Positions 53,394 through 61,280 of a DNA stretch of 64,000 bases are shown here, piece by piece. Both the position numbers and the translations under genes were made by a program. Every line of letters starts with the position of its first letter. The first letter of the stretch is position 1. This DNA comes from GH45 sp046704385 (GTDB lineage: Bacteria; Bacteroidota; Bacteroidia; Bacteroidales; SZUA-534): the NCBI GenBank assembly GCA_046704385.1, contig JBJKSB010000103.1:45019-109018 (forward strand), written 5' to 3'. The notes beneath the pieces were generated by a model that was not told the DNA's origin, made no database searches, and saw nothing but the letters and a program-made list of their open reading frames with translations.

Positions 53394-53653
53394 CTTATAT
53401 GAAATGTGGTTGCTCATTTAATTCGCCGACCATCCCGACAACATTGATATCCAGCTAATTAATTGGCTCACCCAATCGTACATTGAAAATTAACCAGGTA
53501 TCAATTACCCACCAAAAGTTAAAATTTACCAGCCAACTGTTAAGGATTGTTAAAGTTGTGTTAAACCCTATCATAAGAACAACAACCCTTTTTAAAGTTC
53601 GTTAAATTCGTACAGGTTTTCAACAAAACATTCAGGTCAAAGTTAAAAGCAAT

Positions 53654-53998
53654 ATGTTTAAAGTTTTATCATACCTTATTATAATAGCTACAACACATCC
53701 GGCTGAATTGATATTCCAAACTCCGGTTGAGGTTATAGCCAATTATGATAAAGATAATGCTTTTCAGAAACCAGGGGCTTATATTTCATATCTGGCCGCA
53801 TTAGACGATGAAGGAATTGATTCTGACAAAGATGATTCACCAAACATTTCGATGCAAACCCTAAAAGTTTCAGGCACAGAATCATTTATACTATCAGAAA
53901 ACCTTCTTACAAAATCAATCAACAAAATAATATATCATACTTCTGAATTTTTGCTTCCCTTTATGTTGGATATACCACCTCCTGAACCAATTACTTAG
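53654..53998 (+). CDS. small hypothetical secreted protein
   Basis: 114 aa, starting MFKVLSYLIIIATTHPAELIF, a probable signal peptide. The rest is polar with an acidic stretch (LDDEGIDSDKDDS) and ends in a Pro-rich tail (DIPPPEPIT). No family recognised. The stop codon lies within a strong hairpin. A 260-base leader precedes it. Confidence 0.6.
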   Translation: MFKVLSYLIIIATTHPAELIFQTPVEVIANYDKDNAFQKPGAYISYLAALDDEGIDSDKDDSPNISMQTLKVSGTESFILSENLLTKSINKIIYHTSEFLLPFMLDIPPPEPIT

Positions 53999-54005
53999 GA
54001 GGTGG
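53975..54005 (+). terminator. hairpin across the stop codon of the small secreted protein gene
   Basis: CCACCTCC (53975-53982) pairs perfectly with GGAGGTGG (53998-54005) with a 15-nt loop that contains most of the stop codon. Only CAATCTTTTG follows, so it is a weak terminator at best. TGAACC and GGTTCA within the same stretch could form an alternative stem. Confidence 0.4.
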
Positions 54006-54092
54006 TTCAATCTTTTGCTAAAAACATAAGGTGATTGGACCCTCCCGGTTGATATTTTTAAACTAATTGTTTCACAATAAATCAAATCAATT

Positions 54093-54494
54093 ATGAATAT
54101 TTTAGCATTAGAATCTGATGAAATCAGAACAGAAGCAAAATCATATAGAATTCAAAATAACGGTTCAGTCATCGATGTATATCAGTATTTTGATTATGGA
54201 GTATCAAAGTATCAATATGTAGTTGAAATAGAAAGTCCGATTTTTGAAAAGGACAATTATCATTTAATGTTATCGCACCGCAATTTAAAGTTGATAGTTT
54301 CTGAAGTTAAAGAAGTTCGCAGACCCATATATGCACATCATTATGCAAAAGATATTTTCGAAAAACGGTCATATGAATGCTTACGGACATTTACAATTGT
54401 GCTGCCTCATAACAGCAGTCTGTTTATCGAACAAAGCCTGTATGACCCGGAACGAAAACAAATAAGGGTAATTTTAAAACAACATCTCAATTAA
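54093..54494 (+). CDS. HSP20-like (alpha-crystallin-fold) small protein, tentative
   Basis: 133 aa, cytoplasmic. The beta-strand pattern resembles a small heat-shock protein: YQYVVEIESPIFEKDNYHLM, LKLIVSEVKEVRRP, then ECLRTFTIVLPHNSSLFIEQ and KQIRVILKQ, matching FxRxFxLP and the terminal LxVxLxK of HSP20 proteins. The usual A-x-x-x-n-G-V-L motif is weak, so the call is tentative. The neighbours are small secreted proteins and an ECF-sigma operon, which fits a stress role. Confidence 0.55.
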   Translation: MNILALESDEIRTEAKSYRIQNNGSVIDVYQYFDYGVSKYQYVVEIESPIFEKDNYHLMLSHRNLKLIVSEVKEVRRPIYAHHYAKDIFEKRSYECLRTFTIVLPHNSSLFIEQSLYDPERKQIRVILKQHLN

Positions 54495-54611
54495 AGCTTT
54501 AGGCTTTTTAAAATTATAGTTGCTTATTGCCTAAAGCGTTTTTTAGGTTTGGCTTATACGGCAATAAGTAACTTAATTATTATAAAATTTAAATTATTTA
54601 AAAGCACAGCT

Positions 54612-55037
54612 ATGAAAACTTTAGGATTTAGTATGGTCTTTTTACTTGTTGTCCATTTGAGTTCCATGGCACAGGAAAATATTAAACCACAAGGCAAAAA
54701 TGTGCCACATGAAAATGTTACAGTAAACAAAAAGTACGACGATAAAGGTAACCTGGTTCAATACGATTCAGTTTATACCTACTCGTATAATAACGAATCA
54801 ATCGATTCTACAGACATACAATCAATAATAAGCAAATTTCCGGGATTTTTTAATCACAATATGGAACATTTTATACCCCAGAATTTTGTTCAGAATGATT
54901 CATTGTTTTTTAAAGATTTTTTTAATGATGATTTTTTTGAAAACGGTTTTGTAAACCAGGATCAAAATTTAATGGAATTAATGCAAAGAATGGATTCCAT
55001 AAAGAACGTGTTCTTTGATAAAAACAAATACCTCTGA
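54612..55037 (+). CDS. small secreted hypothetical protein
   Basis: 141 aa. The signal peptide is MKTLGFSMVFLLVVHLSSMAQ. A KYDDKGNLVQYDSVYTYSY motif follows, then a Phe/Asn/Asp-rich helical region (FFKDFFNDDFFENGF) and a terminal helix (LMELMQRMDSIKNVFF). I recall similar proteins in Bacteroidota envelope-stress loci but cannot name a family. The frame is open upstream to 54549; the signal peptide fixes the start at 54612. Confidence 0.65.
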   Translation: MKTLGFSMVFLLVVHLSSMAQENIKPQGKNVPHENVTVNKKYDDKGNLVQYDSVYTYSYNNESIDSTDIQSIISKFPGFFNHNMEHFIPQNFVQNDSLFFKDFFNDDFFENGFVNQDQNLMELMQRMDSIKNVFFDKNKYL

Positions 55038-55059
55038 TAAATAAAAAATGGGCTAGATA

Positions 55060-55143
55060 GAAAGTTACGGGGTGCGGCTATATTTTGTTAATAGGTTATT
55101 ATGTGCTACTAATTGCTCTTTTTCATGATGCTCCGTAACTTTC
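55060..55143. repeat. inverted repeat in a convergent gene gap
   Basis: GAAAGTTACGG (55060-55070) and CCGTAACTTTC (55133-55143) are perfect 11-bp arms 62 bases apart, followed by ATTTTTT. It lies between the ends of two convergent genes and may be a terminator, an sRNA or a small mobile palindrome. Confidence 0.6.
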
Positions 55144-55174
55144 ATTTTTTCTGTAAATTTCAACACCCTCAATT

Positions 55175-56554
55175 TTACTTCAAAACAGATATATTAAAAA
55201 TATCATGCCTGTCGTAGGTAAACCAGCAGTTTAAAGCAATCATTCTAAGTAAATCCCAGTATACATTATTGTCGAGTCCATAGGTGGATGCCAATTGCTT
55301 AACCTCACGCTGTAATTTTTTCCGGTATTCCGGTTTCAATTCTATTGCAACCTTTTGCCCCAAATATTCAAAAATCGCCCGGGGTTCCTTTTCAGGATCA
55401 CTACTCACTGTTATTAAACCATGACCAATAGTTGCGCCTGTACTGGTTTGTACACCATCGTTCATACAACTTAGCGGTTGCTTGCTGCCAACAAAAGTTG
55501 TCACTTTCATTTCATCGGCACCACAATCAAAATATTCACGGGCACGTATTCCCATTTTAGCACCAATTAATGAATAAATACCTACATGCCTATGCAATTC
55601 ATTGGTCAAAACACAGGCGCTCCATTCCTCATCGCCATATTTTGCTATCACCTCATCCATTTTTTTTGCTATATCTACCATATATTGTGATGTATCCGAA
55701 GGAAATTGACGAAATGCCTGAGTCTTATTCCCCGCATTGGTATTCAGAATTGTGGACAGCATTTCAGCAATATTATCTTCCGTTAATTCCGGAATGTTGA
55801 TCTTTGAATTGGCCAGGTACATGGCTGCAAATTCATCGTAAATAAACGACCTTAAGTGCGGGTCGCCATTTAAACTTCGAAGGTAATTTTTAGTATACAC
55901 ATTTTTCACCTGCGATATGGATGTAATTATGGAATCTGTATATGAAAATGTATTTGATGGAACATGAAGTAATTTTAAATTTATTTGCTGATTAACTTCT
56001 TTATAAGAAGCCGAATCAATTTTATAGTTATAAGACTCATTTATTTTATCGCCCACAGTCCAAACTACTTCCTTGATCCTGTTTTTTACGGTATCATTTT
56101 CATTTAGGTAGGTTGCCAGGGTATTCATACTTCCCAAACACACAAAGGAAACCTTTCCTTTATAATAGGAGAATACCCGGTTTAAAACATCAGTATATTT
56201 TACAGGTGTTGACGATTTTTCCATAGATGAATCTCCCCAGACCAAATTATAGGCAGGCATAAAATCAGCCTTCTTTTTAATATTGTCATTCAATCCTACT
56301 AAAACACCCTGGTGATTGTATTGCTGCAACAAACTTTTTACTTTCCAATAGTTTGTCTCAGCATCAACAGCTCCCGCCGAGGTGGTAATAGCAAGAACCT
56401 GAACCGACCTTGATGCCAGCAGTAATGTCAGAGCACGCATGTCATCAATCCCGCCGTCGGTATCAACAACAATGTAATGGCCTGGTTTCCATGGGTGAGC
56501 CATCGAAACAATGGCCAGGTTTAAACAGAGAAGAATTAAAACGATTTTTTTCAT
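55175..56554 (-). CDS. secreted nucleoside hydrolase-like protein fused to an FmdE-like domain
   Basis: 459 aa with a signal peptide (MKKIVLILLCLNLAIVSMA). Residues ~28-300 resemble inosine-uridine nucleoside hydrolases: the calcium-binding VVDTDGGIDDMRALTLLL and the later GSMNTLATYL. Residues ~310-390 match the FmdE family: ELHRHVGIYSLIGAKMGIRA, then LSCMNDGVQTSTGATIGHG, with candidate ligands His321, His323 and Cys363. FmdE domains are otherwise seen in formylmethanofuran dehydrogenase loci and metal- or molybdenum-related proteins. The combined activity is unknown. It is single, between convergent and divergent neighbours. Confidence 0.82.
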   Translation of the reverse strand: MKKIVLILLCLNLAIVSMAHPWKPGHYIVVDTDGGIDDMRALTLLLASRSVQVLAITTSAGAVDAETNYWKVKSLLQQYNHQGVLVGLNDNIKKKADFMPAYNLVWGDSSMEKSSTPVKYTDVLNRVFSYYKGKVSFVCLGSMNTLATYLNENDTVKNRIKEVVWTVGDKINESYNYKIDSASYKEVNQQINLKLLHVPSNTFSYTDSIITSISQVKNVYTKNYLRSLNGDPHLRSFIYDEFAAMYLANSKINIPELTEDNIAEMLSTILNTNAGNKTQAFRQFPSDTSQYMVDIAKKMDEVIAKYGDEEWSACVLTNELHRHVGIYSLIGAKMGIRAREYFDCGADEMKVTTFVGSKQPLSCMNDGVQTSTGATIGHGLITVSSDPEKEPRAIFEYLGQKVAIELKPEYRKKLQREVKQLASTYGLDNNVYWDLLRMIALNCWFTYDRHDIFNISVLK

Positions 56555-56675
56555 AAATGTAGATTTGTTGTTTTACCCAAAGCCCAAATTTAGTAACAAA
56601 AAAATGAATTAATTTTATCTGGCAGTGTAACCTTTTCCCTTTTTCGGGATAACCTATTTAGTAACACGATAATAA

Positions 56676-57221
56676 ATGGAAAAAAATCTTACGGATGAGT
56701 TACTGATGCTGAGAGTCAAACAGGGCGACCCGGATTCGTTGGCACCCCTTTTTGAAAAGTACCATGTGAGATTGTTTAATTTCTTTTTACGGATGACAAT
56801 GGACAGGATAAACAGCGAAGATTTAACACAAAATGTATTTAAACGGATTTTAATGTACCGTGAATCGTACAATGAAACCTGGCTTTTTAAATCATGGATG
56901 TACCAGATTGCACGGAATGCAGCTGCCAAACACTACAACTCATTAAAAATTGTTTCAACGGATTTCACGGAATCGAATTTTTATGAAAGGGAAAAGCAGG
57001 ATGCCATTGATGAAATGGAAAAATTAAACCGAAACCAACTGTTGAACGAAGCACTAAATAAACTTCCTTACGAACATCGTGAGATTATCGAGTTATCGAA
57101 ATTTCAGGGCCTGAAATACCAGGAAATTGCTGAAATAACGGGCAATACTGTACCGGCCATAAAAGTTAAGGTCCACAGGGCTATTAACAAATTGCGTGAA
57201 TTTTATTTTGAACTTGTTTAA
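56676..57221 (+). CDS. ECF-type RNA polymerase sigma factor
   Basis: 181 aa. Region 2: YHVRLFNFFLRMTMDRINSE and DLTQNVFKRILMYRESY, with FKSWMYQIARNAAAKHYN. Region 4: LPYEHREIIELSKFQGLKYQ, EIAEITGNTVPAIKVKVHRA. It heads a four-gene rightward operon; the anti-sigma gene follows after 11 bases. It probably directs its own operon, but the promoter it recognises is not evident from this copy alone. Confidence 0.95.
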   Translation: MEKNLTDELLMLRVKQGDPDSLAPLFEKYHVRLFNFFLRMTMDRINSEDLTQNVFKRILMYRESYNETWLFKSWMYQIARNAAAKHYNSLKIVSTDFTESNFYEREKQDAIDEMEKLNRNQLLNEALNKLPYEHREIIELSKFQGLKYQEIAEITGNTVPAIKVKVHRAINKLREFYFELV

Positions 57222-57232
57222 GAACAACCGCC

Positions 57233-58033
57233 ATGAAATGCGAACAAATTAAATACCAGCTGATTGACTTTATCGAAGATAATCTGGACAACAACATAAA
57301 AGAAGAAATTGAAAACCATATTACCCATTGCCCGCAGTGCGAAGCTGAGTATATACAACTGGGAAAATTACTGCAGGAAATTTCGAAAACCGAATGGAGT
57401 CAACCATCAGACAATTTAAAGAACAACTTTTACCAAATGCTTGAAGCTGAAAAAATATCGATGCTTGTTAAACCCTTAAAACCATTATCGGACAGAATCA
57501 GCTTTAAGCATTTTTACCCTTATCTAAAAATGGCTGCCATTGTAATAATCTTTATGGCCATTGGTATTCTAATTGGAACCCGGGTTAGAAATAATAATTA
57601 TAACAATCAAAAATTGGCTGCCCTGCAAAACGAGGTAACCGAATTACAGCAAAACATTAGTTTAATTTCGTTAACCCAACCAACTGCCAGCAAGCGCATA
57701 CAGGCGATACAGGCGGTGAATAAACAAACCGTGGTAAATACCGACATCATTGATGCCCTGATAAACACCATGAATACCGATGCCAATGTAAATGTACGAA
57801 TGACAGCCATGTATGCCCTTACCAAATATTCGGATGATGACAATGTCCGGACGGCACTTATTGCCTCTCTAAATATCCAAACCGACCCGCTGTTGCAAAT
57901 TACACTGATCAATATCTTGGCAGGCATCCAGGACTCCAGGGCAAAAGAACCCATACAGAAAATGTTAAATAACAATGATTTGCCTGAAGTAGTAAAACAA
58001 CAAGCAGAAACAGGACTTAAAGCTTTTTCATAA
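57233..58033 (+). CDS. zinc-finger anti-sigma factor with periplasmic HEAT-like repeats
   Basis: 266 aa. The N-terminal anti-sigma zinc finger (zf-HC2) has Cys3 and HITHCPQC (H-x3-C-x2-C). One membrane segment follows (KMAAIVIIFMAIGILIGT, ~98-116), then a coiled coil (KLAALQNEVTELQQNISL) and a C-terminal HEAT-like repeat region (VVNTDIIDALINTMNTDANV, VRMTAMYALTKYSDDDNVRT, LLQITLINILAGIQDSRAK). The HEAT part lies outside the cytoplasm and could sense misfolded or unbound envelope proteins. It follows the sigma factor and is followed by two DUF4097 genes. Confidence 0.9.
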   Translation: MKCEQIKYQLIDFIEDNLDNNIKEEIENHITHCPQCEAEYIQLGKLLQEISKTEWSQPSDNLKNNFYQMLEAEKISMLVKPLKPLSDRISFKHFYPYLKMAAIVIIFMAIGILIGTRVRNNNYNNQKLAALQNEVTELQQNISLISLTQPTASKRIQAIQAVNKQTVVNTDIIDALINTMNTDANVNVRMTAMYALTKYSDDDNVRTALIASLNIQTDPLLQITLINILAGIQDSRAKEPIQKMLNNNDLPEVVKQQAETGLKAFS

Positions 58034-58106
58034 AATATTGCGCGCAAACAATAATTTAATTATTAATCCTGTCTGTGGAAACGCAGGCGTTAAAACCTTA
58101 AAAACA

Positions 58107-58901
58107 ATGAAAATGATACAACATGTAATTAAGATAAGCCTTTGCCTTTTAATGGGAATTAACATCACCAGAGCGCAGGAATTTAAAACGGAAACCAAAG
58201 GCGCAAAAAAGGTGGGAATCACTCAACTTTTTGGCAGGATTCAATTGGAAGAATCGACCGGAACCCAGCTTGTAATAAGTGTAGAAAACCTTAAAGATGT
58301 TGAACTGCCTGAGAAAGCTAAAGGCCTGCAACCTCTTTCAGCTAATGGGCCGGATAATACCGGCATGGCGCTTAATGTGGAAAATACTGGCAGTACAATT
58401 CAAATTAAAGGAGCCTCAAAAAAGTCGCTTGATGGGAAATACACCATTCAGGTTCCCAAAGGAATTTCAGTTTCTATTGATTATAAAAGTCCGTTTGCGG
58501 CCGGTAATATTAGCGTTGATGGATTTAGCAGTGAACTTGAAATATCCACACTGAACGATGATATTGATCTTAAAAATGTGACGGGTCCGTTAGTATTAAA
58601 TACTATTAATGGCAGTATTGATATCGATTTTAGTACGGTAAACCAGAATTCACCCATGTCCATAACCGCTATTAACGGTGACATTGATATTAAAATGCCT
58701 GCAAATACTCCGGCCAATCTCAATTTGGGAACTATTCAGGGCGAGGTTTATACCAATTTTGATGTTACAATGGAGAAAAAGTCAAAAGATGGTATGTCAT
58801 ATATTGGCGGTGGATCGAATATTAACGGAACCATCAATAATGGTGGAGTTGAAATTGCTTTAAAATCAATTAACTCTGACATTTATTTGAGAAAAAAATA
58901 A
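58107..58901 (+). CDS. DUF4097-family secreted protein (first copy)
   Basis: About 264 aa with a signal peptide (MKMIQHVIKISLCLLMGI ... RAQ). The rest is a beta-helix-like repeat typical of DUF4097/DUF4098: SGELEISTLNDDIDLKN-type strands, LVLNTINGSIDIDF and ITAINGDIDIKMP. Such proteins are predicted beta-solenoid adhesins or envelope scaffolds. It is the third gene of the ECF operon, with a short start-to-stop gap. ATG 58107 is preferred to the frame opening at 58038 because of the signal peptide. Confidence 0.85.
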   Translation: MKMIQHVIKISLCLLMGINITRAQEFKTETKGAKKVGITQLFGRIQLEESTGTQLVISVENLKDVELPEKAKGLQPLSANGPDNTGMALNVENTGSTIQIKGASKKSLDGKYTIQVPKGISVSIDYKSPFAAGNISVDGFSSELEISTLNDDIDLKNVTGPLVLNTINGSIDIDFSTVNQNSPMSITAINGDIDIKMPANTPANLNLGTIQGEVYTNFDVTMEKKSKDGMSYIGGGSNINGTINNGGVEIALKSINSDIYLRKK

Positions 58902-58957
58902 CAGGCATTTACTAAAAAACAGCCGACTAATATTTCTAACCTTTAACACTTAACATC

Positions 58958-59644
58958 ATGAAACTAATTTCATTGATAATACTAGGGGTATGCCTGTTTC
59001 AATTCGCAGATGCACAGAAAACTGTAGAAGTCAATAAAGACTTAAGCGCTTATTCTCAAGTTAAACTTGATTTTCAGTTTGCCGATAGTATTCAGGTAAA
59101 AAGCTGGGATAAAAATCAACTCTATGTGAAAGCCGTAGTTTCCATTAACGGGGGAAAGAATAACGATAATTTTTCCTTCAATATAAAACCAAAAGAAAAT
59201 TTAATGGTTGTTGAATCAAAAATCAAAGATCTGGATAAAATGAGTAAAAGCCGGAAAGTACAGGATGTTGAAACCGGTGAAATATTCGAAACCGATTGCC
59301 ATGTCAGTCTTGATTTGTATTATGAAGTTTATGTCCCGGCAACCATGAACTTATCGCTAGAAACCATAAATGGTAATATAAGCTGCTCCGGACTAACCGG
59401 CAGGCAAAAGCTTCACACCATCAGTGGTGATATTGATTATTTTTGTCCCAAAAACCGGAAAACCGATCTGGAGCTAAGTACCATTTCGGGCGGAATGTAT
59501 AGCAACTTAGACCTAAAATCGGACATGGACGATGATTATCACCATTTTGGTATGCACAACTTCAGTTACAAGCTAAATGGTGGCGGACTAAAAACGGAAC
59601 TGGAAACCATCAGTGGCGATATTTATTTACGTAAAGCAGAATAA
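58958..59644 (+). CDS. DUF4097-family secreted protein (second copy)
   Basis: 228 aa with a signal peptide (MKLISLIILGVCLFQFADA). The solenoid pattern is LSLETINGNISCSGL, QKLHTISGDIDYF and TELETISGDIYLRK; its ending is near identical in pattern to the end of the first copy (SINSDIYLRKK). It is a tandem paralogue of the preceding gene and the last gene of the operon, followed by a strong terminator. Confidence 0.87.
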   Translation: MKLISLIILGVCLFQFADAQKTVEVNKDLSAYSQVKLDFQFADSIQVKSWDKNQLYVKAVVSINGGKNNDNFSFNIKPKENLMVVESKIKDLDKMSKSRKVQDVETGEIFETDCHVSLDLYYEVYVPATMNLSLETINGNISCSGLTGRQKLHTISGDIDYFCPKNRKTDLELSTISGGMYSNLDLKSDMDDDYHHFGMHNFSYKLNGGGLKTELETISGDIYLRKAE

Positions 59645-59679
59645 TTACCTTAAAACCATAGACCTGAAATTGAAAAAAA

Positions 59680-59716
59680 CGATCCGGTTCTTCTATTTGG
59701 AACCGGATTTTTTTTA
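59680..59716 (+). terminator. intrinsic terminator of the ECF sigma operon
   Basis: ATCCGGTTC (59682-59690), a 9-nt loop and GAACCGGAT (59700-59708) followed by a run of seven or more T. It lies about 40 bases after the last DUF4097 gene. Confidence 0.9.
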
Positions 59717-59785
59717 TTTAATTTGCTGATTTAATGCATATTGAGACTAACAAAACCTAAAACCTTAAAATAAATAACATTATTA

Positions 59786-59816
59786 TTTGCAAATAAACAA
59801 AGTATCAGTATTTTTG
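59786..59816 (+). promoter_or_regulatory. tRNA promoter
   Basis: TTTG at 59786-59789, a 19-base spacer and TATTTTTG at 59809-59816 match the Bacteroidota consensus. Transcription would start near 59823, ahead of both the tRNA-like copy and the tRNA-Pro gene. Confidence 0.7.
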
Positions 59817-59869
59817 CAACGCTTTTAAAAAAAAGCACGCCATCAAAGCTTAGGCTGCGACAGCAACGA

Positions 59870-59942
59870 CGGGGTATAGCACAGTCCGGTTAGTGTATCC
59901 CGATTTAGTATCGGGAGGGTCGCAAGTGCGACACCCAAAAGA
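59870..59942 (+). pseudogene. degenerate tRNA-Pro-like copy
   Basis: The first 28 bases (59870-59897) are identical to the first 28 of the tRNA-Pro gene (acceptor 5' strand, D-arm). A 5-bp anticodon-like stem CCCGA/TCGGG with loop TTTAGTA follows, but the T-arm is replaced by a GTCGC-AAGT-GCGAC hairpin and no acceptor 3' strand pairs with CGGGGTA. It therefore is not a functional tRNA. It sits 99 bases upstream of the tRNA in the same predicted transcript. Confidence 0.7.
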
Positions 59943-59968
59943 AGCCGGAGGAGTTCTTAAAATATTTT

Positions 59969-60043
59969 CGGGGTATAGCACAGTCCGGTTAGTGTACCTG
60001 CTTTGGGAGCAGGGGGTCGCAGGTTCGAATCCTGCTACCCCGA
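59969..60043 (+). tRNA. tRNA-Pro (anticodon UGG)
   Basis: CGGGGTA pairs with TACCCCG for the acceptor, D-arm around CAGTCCGGTTAGTG, anticodon stem CCTGC/GCAGG with loop TTTGGGA (anticodon TGG) and T-arm GCAGG-TTCGAAT-CCTGC. CCA is not encoded. A terminator follows 15 bases later. Confidence 0.95.
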
Positions 60044-60057
60044 CAACTGAAAATCAA

Positions 60058-60090
60058 GCCTTTAGGAGAAATCTTAAAGGCATTTTTATT
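60058..60090 (+). terminator. intrinsic terminator after tRNA-Pro
   Basis: GCCTTTA (60058-60064), a 10-nt loop and TAAAGGC (60075-60081) followed by ATTTTTATT. Confidence 0.75.
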
Positions 60091-60280
60091 GGGATTTGAT
60101 ACATTATTTGATACACAAAATCAAAAATAGCTAAAGCCTTATTCTATTTGGTCTGTAAAGGCAAATTACTAAATTTCTTTAATTCCCATTTTTATTTCGA
60201 AAATATTATGTCTGGTATTTTATTGTAAAGAATATTTAAAATACCGGCGAATTAATCATTCAACTTTCCGATTAAATAAA

Positions 60281-60853
60281 TCATTTTTTAGTACCGTTTT
60301 CATTATCATTATTATCGTCTTGTTCTTCAGGGTCATTATCTTCAATCATATTTTTAAGCTCATCGAGTGTGAAGGTTTTGCTTTTCTTTTCTTCAGGACT
60401 CAAGCTGTCATATTCCTCTTTTATACTCTTAATGTGGTCAAATTGTGATTGTATTTCTTCCTGATCAAATCCCGCAAAGCTCATTTCATCCAGACAATAG
60501 GCTAGAATCTCTAATTCGTTAAAAGTTTTAAGTGTTTTTTTATCAATGGGCATGCCCAGCCATTCGTCCCAGGGAGTAAATTCTATGGCTAAAGAATTTG
60601 TATAAGGATCGATTCTGTCGGCAGGGTCTGTATAATAACCCGAAATATTAACATAATCGGTATTATCGTAACTATCGTGTACCCATTCTACCTCGATGGT
60701 AACATTGCTTGCCTTGGGTTGCATTTCTTTTAGTTGTTGAAACATTTTCTCGTAATCATCCAAATATTCTTCCTGATCGGGATAAAGTTTTTGCAAGGTC
60801 AGTTTAAGGCTTAACCAGGCATTGGTTTTTATAAGATCAAATAAACTTACCAT
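60281..60853 (-). CDS. hypothetical acidic cytoplasmic protein
   Basis: 190 aa, no signal or membrane segment. The N-terminus (FDLIKTNAWLSLKLTLQKLY) and a central part with aromatic and acidic residues (TIEVEWVHDSYDNTDY, EFTPWDEWLGMPID) look globular; the tail is very acidic (EDNDPEEQDDNNDNENG). I believe it belongs to an uncharacterised Bacteroidota family, with no function known. Isolated gene between the tRNA terminator and a long intergenic region. Confidence 0.7.
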   Translation of the reverse strand: MVSLFDLIKTNAWLSLKLTLQKLYPDQEEYLDDYEKMFQQLKEMQPKASNVTIEVEWVHDSYDNTDYVNISGYYTDPADRIDPYTNSLAIEFTPWDEWLGMPIDKKTLKTFNELEILAYCLDEMSFAGFDQEEIQSQFDHIKSIKEEYDSLSPEEKKSKTFTLDELKNMIEDNDPEEQDDNNDNENGTKK

Positions 60854-61280
60854 AAACTTTCTTACTTAATTTATTATTAAGTGTGTCAATAGCTTCCAAC
60901 TGCTAATATAATTGAAACCATTATAGGAATATACATAATTTAGTAATCTTTGCGATTCGCTATGAATAGATTCATTTTTAATCATATACTTTCAGAAATT
61001 CCATTTCGGGATACAGAATATTAGGTGTAATGAAAAACGATACTGAGACTCTCCATTTTACTGTGAAAATAGTAATTATAATAAATTGATACTTGGTATG
61101 ATTGCAGCGTTGTGGTTCATAGCATCTTAATATTTAACGGCTTGTGTTAATTTGAGATTTATAAATTGATGGACAATGGTTTTAATACATCTTGTTTTAA
61201 AAAAATACATTGCTATTTTTATATTTAATTCCAAATAACTAATTCAATGTAAATTGATTGTATTGACTTAAAACTATCAT
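60854..61280. other. long AT-rich intergenic region
   Basis: 427 bases with no credible gene or RNA. It lies between divergent genes (60281-60853 on the reverse strand and the DUF2339 gene). I see no clean promoter match; AATCTTTG (near 60950) is a near miss to the -7 consensus. Confidence 0.5.

Noticed and set aside
57607..58047. 146-codon reverse frame opposite the anti-sigma gene
   Set aside because: Antisense shadow of a well supported gene in a clear operon.
59893..60099. 68-codon frame through the tRNA-Pro region
   Set aside because: It runs through the tRNA and its degenerate copy, so it is a product of the RNA gene sequence.
60091..60140. Two TTTGATACA direct repeats after tRNA-Pro as an integration site
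   Set aside because: No integrase or element boundary is visible nearby, and two 9-base AT-rich repeats are too weak to call an attachment site.
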